Shown here piece after piece: positions 8,058 to 13,954 of a DNA stretch of 42,146 bases. How positions within the stretch are numbered: position 1 is the stretch's first letter; every line of letters starts with the position of its first letter. The stretch is taken from positions 1 to 42,146 of the forward strand of contig CADAFS010000010.1 of NCBI GenBank assembly GCA_902787305.1. The letters run 5' to 3'. The DNA is from an uncultured Pseudomonadota bacterium (GTDB taxonomy: Bacteria; Pseudomonadota; Alphaproteobacteria; Rs-D84). A program made the position numbers and the translations under genes. Below the pieces are notes generated by a model that did no database searches, had not been told where the DNA came from, and saw only the letters and a program-made list of their open reading frames with translations.

Positions 8058-9563
8058 ATGAAAACGAATTTGAAAATTTTTTGTGGCATTTCGATTTTCG
8101 CGATTATCGCGGTGGCAAATATCGCACATGCGGCAACCACGCCCGTTGTCAACAATAAAACGTCACAGTTTAATGATGTGCTGTCGGAAATGGGCGCGAA
8201 CGCGACCGATTCGTCGAACGCCGCACTCGCCGAAACAATTCGCCGGCAACGCGCATTGCTTGATGCGGCGGGCGATACAGGTGCGACCACAACCGGCGGA
8301 ACAAACATAACAACGGCGAACGCGTGCGACGCGGCATTGCGTAAATGTATGTCGGAAAAGTGCGGGGCGGATTTCACAAAGTGCGCATCGGATTCCACAA
8401 CCGTTTGGGACAATAAAATGGACGCGTGCCGTCGCAACACGAAATGCACCGGCCACGAATACACATTACTTGCACCGGAAATCTTGGCGGATCGGAACGC
8501 GGCAATTGAACTTTCATATTATAATTCCGTTGTGAATTGTGGCAACCGGTACAACAATTGCGTATTTGGAATTTGTGGCAAATCATTGGAAAATTGCCTT
8601 TCCAAATCCGCGGGCGACAGTGCGATTGCAAAATGCAAATCAATCGCCGACGAATGCCGTGAACAGGATAGTGGCCTTGCCGCGCGCGTGATGGGCGTGT
8701 TTGGTGACCGGCGAAACATCGCCGCCACAGAGGCACAAAGGGACGAAAAACGCCTTTACGAATTGCGCGATTTAATGCGCACCCAATGCACACGATTCGG
8801 TGCAATGTTTGACGAAAGAACACTTGATTGCGTATATACCGTGAACTTCTTTGCGGGCACGGACAACACACTTATGGCATCAAAGAAACTTTATTCCGGC
8901 GACACATTCCAATGCACACCGGATTGGTTTGGTGTTGATATCACAACATATATGGAAAACGCCCAAAGACTTACCCGGTCGCAAACATCCGCATCCGCGG
9001 CGGCAATGGGTGCGGGCCTTGGGACGGCGGCGTCACTTTGGACATCGGGCGCGGTTATGCGCGGAATCGACACACAAAATGCGGAAAAACAGGCCAAAGA
9101 AGCATGCACGACCGTCGGTGGCGAATGGGTCAGTGCCGGATTCAACCAAGGCAGCAAATGCGACATGCGCAAACCAAAGGCCAATTGCGAAGGCCAAGGT
9201 TACACATGGGACGACAAAACCGGCTGTTCCGGCGGCAACACTGGCACCCCCGATAGAAATAACAGAAAACCAAATTCGTCAACCGGGGGGGGTAGTAATA
9301 AGGGAATGGGCGCTAAAGATTCTTCAAGTCAATTTAGTATTACCAAAGAAGGAGATATGGGGCACGATTCAAGAGCCGAAGGGACAAATATAAATTATAA
9401 TGCCGCCACATCTAATTTTGGAACAAATACTGACAACAGATCTAATTCTAATTTCCTTAACAACGAAAACAAACCTAGTTTTAATTTATCAGACGGATTC
9501 AAAGGTCTAGGTAGCCAATCAAGTAGCAGTGGCACCAGTGGTGAATCCGGGGGGGGGCAGTAG
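8058..9563 (+). CDS. Secreted Cys-rich repeat protein with Gly zipper and low-complexity tail
   Basis: 501 residues. I use the ATG at 8058, which gives the signal peptide MKTNLKIFCGISIFAIIAVA, rather than 8037 inside the previous gene. Two complete motifs C-x6-C-x4-C-G-x2-[FL]-x2-C begin at residue 90 (CDAALRKC, CGADFTKC) and at about 161 (CGNRYNNC, CGKSLENC). The segment FQCTPDWFGVD followed by a Gly/Ala zipper (AAAMGAGLGTAAS) aligns with the 819-residue neighbour at 11326. From about 9285 the DNA turns AT-richer and encodes a Ser/Asn/Gly tail bounded by poly-G runs (9285-9292, 9549-9557). Loss of one G in the second run would bypass the stop and end at 9612. Function is unknown. Confidence 0.7.
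   Translation: MKTNLKIFCGISIFAIIAVANIAHAATTPVVNNKTSQFNDVLSEMGANATDSSNAALAETIRRQRALLDAAGDTGATTTGGTNITTANACDAALRKCMSEKCGADFTKCASDSTTVWDNKMDACRRNTKCTGHEYTLLAPEILADRNAAIELSYYNSVVNCGNRYNNCVFGICGKSLENCLSKSAGDSAIAKCKSIADECREQDSGLAARVMGVFGDRRNIAATEAQRDEKRLYELRDLMRTQCTRFGAMFDERTLDCVYTVNFFAGTDNTLMASKKLYSGDTFQCTPDWFGVDITTYMENAQRLTRSQTSASAAAMGAGLGTAASLWTSGAVMRGIDTQNAEKQAKEACTTVGGEWVSAGFNQGSKCDMRKPKANCEGQGYTWDDKTGCSGGNTGTPDRNNRKPNSSTGGGSNKGMGAKDSSSQFSITKEGDMGHDSRAEGTNINYNAATSNFGTNTDNRSNSNFLNNENKPSFNLSDGFKGLGSQSSSSGTSGESGGGQ
9285..9292 (+). repeat. Poly-G tract of 8 inside a coding region
   Basis: Eight G in a row encode part of a Gly run where the 501-residue Cys-rich protein passes into its Ser/Asn/Gly tail. 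A shift by one base would truncate the protein near 9391. It is a candidate slippage site. Confidence 0.6.
9549..9557 (+). repeat. Poly-G tract of 9 at the end of a coding region
   Basis: Nine G lie six bases before the annotated stop (9561-9563). With eight G the frame passes this stop and stays open for 17 further codons (Ser/Gly/Asn/Ala-rich) to TAG at 9610-9612. The extension matches the composition of the preceding tail. Confidence 0.7.
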
Positions 9564-9682
9564 CCCTGCGAATGCCGGTCACGGTAACGCCTCTGGCAAC
9601 AAAGGCGCTTAGTATAAATTACTTTCATTTTGAAAATGTTTCAACTTTTAACATAGATAGTATCACTAACACTAACCACTTA

Positions 9683-9730
9683 CACTCTCCACTAACTCTT
9701 CCCTGCCCTGCACAACCTTTATCCCGTCCG
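9683..9730 (-). pseudogene. Duplicated 3'-end fragment of the two-TM protein gene
   Basis: This matches 9881-9927, the 3' end of the neighbouring minus-strand gene, with a few mismatches and one indel. Read on the minus strand in the matching frame it gives ADGIKVVQGREELVESVSG and a stop, against ADGIKVVKSREELVGVLV and a stop in the gene. The family A palindrome (9737-9873) separates the two copies. Confidence 0.65.
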
Positions 9731-9736
9731 CGGGCC

Positions 9737-9873
9737 AAGTTCTCCTCCTTTGGAGGAGTACGGTGTGGAACACCGGGAGGTGGTTAGAGCATTCGTTATT
9801 ATTCTGTATTCTCTAACCACCCCGCCCGTCACCGAGGGCGGTGCCGTGGCACCCCTCCAATGGAGGGGAACTT
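9737..9873. repeat. Family A palindromic element, copy 1
   Basis: A 137-bp nested palindrome with ends AAGTTCTCCTCC/GGAGGGGAACTT and a central GGTGGTTAGAG/CTCTAACCACC stem around an AT-rich spacer. Related elements lie at 10973-11135, 18911-19032 and partly at 20688-20741. Its right terminus supplies the stop codon of the minus-strand gene ending at 9872. No coding capacity. The interval 9564-9871 otherwise holds only the duplicated gene fragment and CTAACACTAAC-like words. Confidence 0.75.
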
Positions 9874-10909
9874 ACACTAACACTCCCACTAACTCTTCCC
9901 TACTCTTCACAACCTTTATCCCGTCCGCAATCCATTCGGCGGAATTTTTATCCAAATCCATAATACTATCGGTCCCCAGGTACAAAATCGGTTTCAACCC
10001 ACGTTCTTCCCGCGCCCGCCGCAACGCCACAATCGGCGAAGGCCGCTGTTTCCCCGCCGCAAACCAATCAATTTCGTCCGGCACCCAGAAATCATCGTCA
10101 TCATGCACCGCAATCGCATAACCGTTCGCAACAATTAAATCATCGTGCACCTTGGCATCAATCCCCGCCGTGCGCAGCCACGCACACACCTTTTCAACCG
10201 GACTTTCGTCCGCGGACGCATCACCGTCTGACGGCGCACCATCATTATCATCATCAAAATTTATATCGGCAAAGACCGGCACATCCGCCGTATCCGCCGA
10301 CGCATCCATATCAAAGTCCGTTGGTATCGGCATCGCACCATACGCCGCTACATCTTCAGATTTCGCCGCGCCCACCGGTTCGGCGATTGGTTCACGCGCC
10401 GGCTCAACCGAACCCGCCGCCCCCACGGGCGCAACAGGCATCGCCGTATCCGGCCCCGGTACATTTTGGCGATTAAATACCGACATTTGCCGCGCGCCAT
10501 AGTTTTTCTGTGCCCGCATAAATGTTTCGCGCATCTCCATCGGCACACCCGCACGAACCGGTGGCAAAGTTTCCCGCGCCGTCACAACCGGCACAACCGG
10601 TTCTGGCTTTGGGGCCGGCGCCGTTTCGGTTAAACACTTTGGCAAAGGCAATTTAACCGGCATTTCTTTATTTCGCACCGTCAACACCGTTGTCGCAATA
10701 TAAAGCGGAACCGCCGCCAAAACCAAGATTCCAAACACCGCACCCGCAAACCCATGCAATTGCAAATGTAAAAGTTTCGTCAAATGCGCCACCGAAAACA
10801 TATTAAAATTAAACAACCCGCGCAAAATCGCCCACATCACGAACACATAAATCCCCGTCCACGCAACCGCGCGCCAAAAATTCGCAAAAGATTTCTTTTT
10901 ATCACTCAT
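9872..10909 (-). CDS. Two-TM protein with long acidic/Pro linker and unknown C-terminal domain
   Basis: 345 residues, family not recognised. No cleavable signal; two membrane helices at about 12-31 (AVAWTGIYVFVMWAILRGLF) and 54-76 (AGAVFGILVLAAVPLYIATT). A variable linker rich in Pro, Ala, Glu and Asp spans about 85-232. A folded cytoplasmic-looking domain follows (about 235-345) with DDDDFWVPDEIDWFAAGKQR and PSPIVALRRAREERG. The C-terminal codons and stop run into a family A palindrome, and a second copy of the 3' end lies beyond it, so the present C-terminus may be altered. The ATG at 10909 follows AAGGTT. Palindromes flank the gene on both sides. No partner gene is evident. Confidence 0.6.
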   Translation of the reverse strand: MSDKKKSFANFWRAVAWTGIYVFVMWAILRGLFNFNMFSVAHLTKLLHLQLHGFAGAVFGILVLAAVPLYIATTVLTVRNKEMPVKLPLPKCLTETAPAPKPEPVVPVVTARETLPPVRAGVPMEMRETFMRAQKNYGARQMSVFNRQNVPGPDTAMPVAPVGAAGSVEPAREPIAEPVGAAKSEDVAAYGAMPIPTDFDMDASADTADVPVFADINFDDDNDGAPSDGDASADESPVEKVCAWLRTAGIDAKVHDDLIVANGYAIAVHDDDDFWVPDEIDWFAAGKQRPSPIVALRRAREERGLKPILYLGTDSIMDLDKNSAEWIADGIKVVKSREELVGVLV

Positions 10910-10972
10910 TTACACTAACCTTTTTCACCCATAATCCGTTCAGCGGAATTTGGGCACATATTCCAGAATTCA

Positions 10973-11135
10973 AAGTTCCCCTCCCAATCTCCGCAAAATT
11001 TTTCAAATTTTGCGGGTGATGATCGGAGGGGTGCCCAGTGGAACTGGGCGGGGTGGGGGTGGTAATAAAATATATTTTTTTTATTACCCCCACCTCGTCG
11101 CCGTTCGGCGCCACTCCTCCGGGGGAGGAGAACTT
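10973..11135. repeat. Family A palindromic element, copy 2
   Basis: A 163-bp nested palindrome: ends AAGTTCCCCTCC/GGAGGAGAACTT; internal hairpin CCGCAAAATTT/AAATTTTGCGG near 10990-11014; central GGGGGTGGTAATAAA/TTTATTACCCCC. Same family as 9737-9873. It occupies much of the gene-free stretch 10910-11325, with a family D unit and the promoter of the next gene making up the rest. Confidence 0.75.
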
Positions 11136-11154
11136 CGCTCTCTGGAACACTAAC

Positions 11155-11199
11155 CACCCGTCGCGGCACACCGCGCCACGGTCGTGACAGACTAATACC
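11155..11199. repeat. Family D repeat, copy 2
   Basis: A 45-bp GC-rich imperfect palindrome, CACCCGTCGCGGCAC through GACTAATACC, that matches 298-342 at 41 of 45 positions. A more divergent relative may lie at about 20838-20888. Confidence 0.65.
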
Positions 11200-11293
11200 A
11201 CCTACTATTATAGACATATTTTTCTTTCTGTCAATAAAGTATTTATTTTTATATTTTTTTCAAAAAACACTTTTTTATTACCTTTTTCTATGG

Positions 11294-11299
11294 TATAAT
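11294..11299 (+). promoter_or_regulatory. Extended -10 promoter of the 819-residue Cys-rich protein
   Basis: TATAAT at 11294-11299 preceded by TG (11291-11292) forms an extended -10. The -35 region is only a T-rich run. The Shine-Dalgarno AAAGGAGG follows at about 11311, before the ATG at 11326. Confidence 0.6.
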
Positions 11300-11325
11300 G
11301 TCACAGATAGAAAGGAGGGTTTTTC

Positions 11326-13785
11326 ATGCGAAATATGCTGAAAACTGTATGTAAAAGTGTAACATGCTTATCAATTATCGCGATTGCGACCGTCGCTTTT
11401 GCGGCGACGGACGTGTCACGCGGAACGGCGACCGCGAATCGTGGACGTGGCACGGCCAATGCGCGTATGCCGTCTATTCCTATTTTGCCGGTAAGTGCCG
11501 TTGGAAATATGACCGTTAGCAGTAATGACATCGACCCAAAGCCGACGCCACAACCGAAACCAACGCCAACACCGACGCCGACACCAACACCGGACCCAGA
11601 TCCAACCCCAGATCCCGACACACCGGTTCCACCGGCACCAAATCCGCCAACCCCGGAATGCCCTGATGGTGGTGTGGAAAATTCGTCCTATTCTGTCGAA
11701 AACTGTATGAACGATGTTTTGGGCTGTGTCAACGGCGGTGCGTTACCGAACGGCATAAATTCGCTATTTAACGAAGACCTGCGCAATTCCATCGTAAATG
11801 GTATGGGGCTTTGTTTGACCCAAGTGGAAAAGTGTGTTTCCACCGTTCGTCGCAATTGCCAATATGTTTACGCATCGACATCGGATGTATGGCTTGACTT
11901 TAACGCGCGCAAGGTTCAACCGGAATACTATGCGTTCGTTTTGCGTCAAACGGGCCTTACCCCGACCCAGGCGGAAAACACATGTTTGTTGCTTGACCGC
12001 AACACATACGGCGCGGCGTTTAACGCGGTTTCCGTCAGTGACAATGTGACGTCTGAATACGACCAACGCGTCGGCGCATACAACAGTGCAAAAAATGATT
12101 CACTTAGCAAACTAAACCCACTTGGTGCGCGCGTAAATGATACCGGCATTGATGGCAAACGCGGATACTATGCGCGTTGGGACGCGGAAAACGCACAATG
12201 CTTGCTGCGCGTGGCGGCGTATAACAAAGACACACCAATTACCAACAGTTGGCTCTTTGGTGCGGTTGGTGATGACGCAATGGCCGAAGTGTGGCGTGCA
12301 ACCGGATCTTCGTTCACATGCAACAAAGATTTGTTTGGATTCTCACTTATGCCGACAACGAAAACAGTTGCGGCGACCGCAATTCCCGGTGGAACATTAC
12401 TGGGCGCGGGAATCGGTGCATTGGCGGGCCACGGCGACCGCAACTTTGATTGCACAATTGAATCTATGCGCAACACGTTGCTAAAAGAATTACAAGACAA
12501 CCAAAAAATTGGCGCAATCAATCAGTATATTTCGTCGGATTTGTCCAGCACATCAAAATCGATGACACTGGGCCAATGCCGCGAAATTGTTGACCTTTAC
12601 GACATGTGGGAAATGGGCAAAGAAGCAGTCAACACATGTCGCGAACCAGGAAGTTCTTCAACCAAACAAGACAAATGCACACTAGAAACCGCCGGACTTC
12701 ATTTTGATTGTGAAGGCGACGAAGCGTATATAAAACAATGCTTATCTAATGCTATAGAACTATTTTGTACAACCGCGCCTTGCGCATGTGATGCATTAAA
12801 GAATGAAACAAATATCGAAACATTTAAATCGTTTGGTAATGTTGAACCTGAAAAAATTAAACAAGCAATCATTGATTGGGTCAACCAACACCCAGACGCA
12901 TGTTCCAAGAACTGTTCCAGCAATACAACCACAACCGAAACACACGAATGCAGATTTGTTAATCTGAATCAATCATGGCGCGACGGCACAGATGTATATT
13001 GCAACAAAGGCCCAGGCGAATGTATCGGCGAAGACGAATTCAAACGGCAACTTGATGCACTGTCCAAGATATTCAATTCAATTGAAATTCTTGCCGGCGA
13101 AAAAGGCAACCGTCTAAAAACAACATTGGTTGGTGCGGGCATTGGTGCGGCAACCGGTGGAACCGCAACGGCAATCACGGCGTTTGTTGAAAAGAATAAC
13201 ATCAATTGCCGCGTGGCGGACGGCCTGGCCAAGGTTGGATTCGGCAAATCATATTCAATCGACCGTCTGCGCGACTTCTATGTCAAATGGGCGTTGAATT
13301 TGCCGTCAACAATTGCGCCGACCGCGGTTGTCACGAACTGTGATAACTGGTCATTGACATGCGCGTTGTTCACGGATGCCAACGAATGTAGAAACGCAAA
13401 GTTCAACTATCGTCCGGGCAATTTGTCCAGCACGACATTGGTGACGAATCCATGCACCCCATCGGGCAGTGCATGTATCGCGAACGTCGGCGTGGCACAA
13501 TCGTATGGCGTATGCCTTGTGAACCCGACACCAACGCCGGGTTCCGACGAACCGGATCCGAACGCGGGACTGTCACGTGTTTCAAATTGCAACGAATGGA
13601 TTGATGCATGCAAACTGTTCACCACCGAAACCACTTGCAACGCGGCCAAGGTAATATATGTTCCGCGTTCAATGCGTGTTTCGAATGCATGCAAATATCA
13701 GTCGCGGATTAATGAATGCCGTCCAAGTGCGCAAAAGGCCAAACAATACTTGGACATAAACAATTGTCCGATACGACTTGAATAA
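11326..13785 (+). CDS. Secreted Cys-rich protein with PT-repeat and two Gly zippers
   Basis: 819 residues. The signal peptide ends near ATVAFA (residue 26). A Pro/Thr/Asp linker (about 67-108) recalls cell-surface spacer regions. Cys pairs spaced C-x6-C follow (CMNDVLGC, CLTQVEKC). The segment FTCNKDLFGFS and a Gly zipper (GGTLLGAGIGALAGHG, about 352-367) align with the 501-residue protein at 8058. A second zipper is near residues 604-616 (VGAGIGAATGGTA). The C-terminal part repeats an N-C-x-x-W-x(3-4)-C-x-L-F-T element twice (about 676 and 756). Part of the middle (about 12,655-12,870) has different codon choice. AAAGGAGG precedes the ATG, and a strong hairpin terminator follows. Family and function are not recognised. 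Confidence 0.7.
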   Translation: MRNMLKTVCKSVTCLSIIAIATVAFAATDVSRGTATANRGRGTANARMPSIPILPVSAVGNMTVSSNDIDPKPTPQPKPTPTPTPTPTPDPDPTPDPDTPVPPAPNPPTPECPDGGVENSSYSVENCMNDVLGCVNGGALPNGINSLFNEDLRNSIVNGMGLCLTQVEKCVSTVRRNCQYVYASTSDVWLDFNARKVQPEYYAFVLRQTGLTPTQAENTCLLLDRNTYGAAFNAVSVSDNVTSEYDQRVGAYNSAKNDSLSKLNPLGARVNDTGIDGKRGYYARWDAENAQCLLRVAAYNKDTPITNSWLFGAVGDDAMAEVWRATGSSFTCNKDLFGFSLMPTTKTVAATAIPGGTLLGAGIGALAGHGDRNFDCTIESMRNTLLKELQDNQKIGAINQYISSDLSSTSKSMTLGQCREIVDLYDMWEMGKEAVNTCREPGSSSTKQDKCTLETAGLHFDCEGDEAYIKQCLSNAIELFCTTAPCACDALKNETNIETFKSFGNVEPEKIKQAIIDWVNQHPDACSKNCSSNTTTTETHECRFVNLNQSWRDGTDVYCNKGPGECIGEDEFKRQLDALSKIFNSIEILAGEKGNRLKTTLVGAGIGAATGGTATAITAFVEKNNINCRVADGLAKVGFGKSYSIDRLRDFYVKWALNLPSTIAPTAVVTNCDNWSLTCALFTDANECRNAKFNYRPGNLSSTTLVTNPCTPSGSACIANVGVAQSYGVCLVNPTPTPGSDEPDPNAGLSRVSNCNEWIDACKLFTTETTCNAAKVIYVPRSMRVSNACKYQSRINECRPSAQKAKQYLDINNCPIRLE

Positions 13786-13804
13786 ATCATGTGGTGTCCC
13801 CGAT

Positions 13805-13833
13805 AAACGTCCGCCCCGCGCGGACGTTTTTTT
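13805..13833 (+). terminator. Rho-independent terminator
   Basis: AAACGTCCG (13805-13813) pairs with CGGACGTTT (13821-13829), followed by a T-run. It lies 20 bases after the stop of the 819-residue protein gene. Confidence 0.85.
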
Positions 13834-13898
13834 ATCCCCCGCCCCACTAACACTAACCCCTGCCTCGCTGTAGCAATAGCGGGACTAACACTACCCAC

Positions 13899-13927
13899 TT
13901 GCACCAACCACTTTTTTATGATAAAAT
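13899..13927 (+). promoter_or_regulatory. Promoter of the 983-residue Cys-rich protein
   Basis: TTGCAC (13899-13904), spacer 17, TAAAAT (13922-13927). The first 11 bases, TTGCACCAACC, and the TTATG before the -10 are also found in the promoter before the gene starting at 20512 on the other strand. Confidence 0.7.
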
Positions 13928-13954
13928 ACAGGGAACAAGTAGAAGGGGTTTCTT

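Noticed and set aside
10915-11217. Minus-strand open frames across the family A palindrome
   Set aside because: They run through the inverted repeat and give Arg/Gly-rich low-complexity sequence; no start signals.
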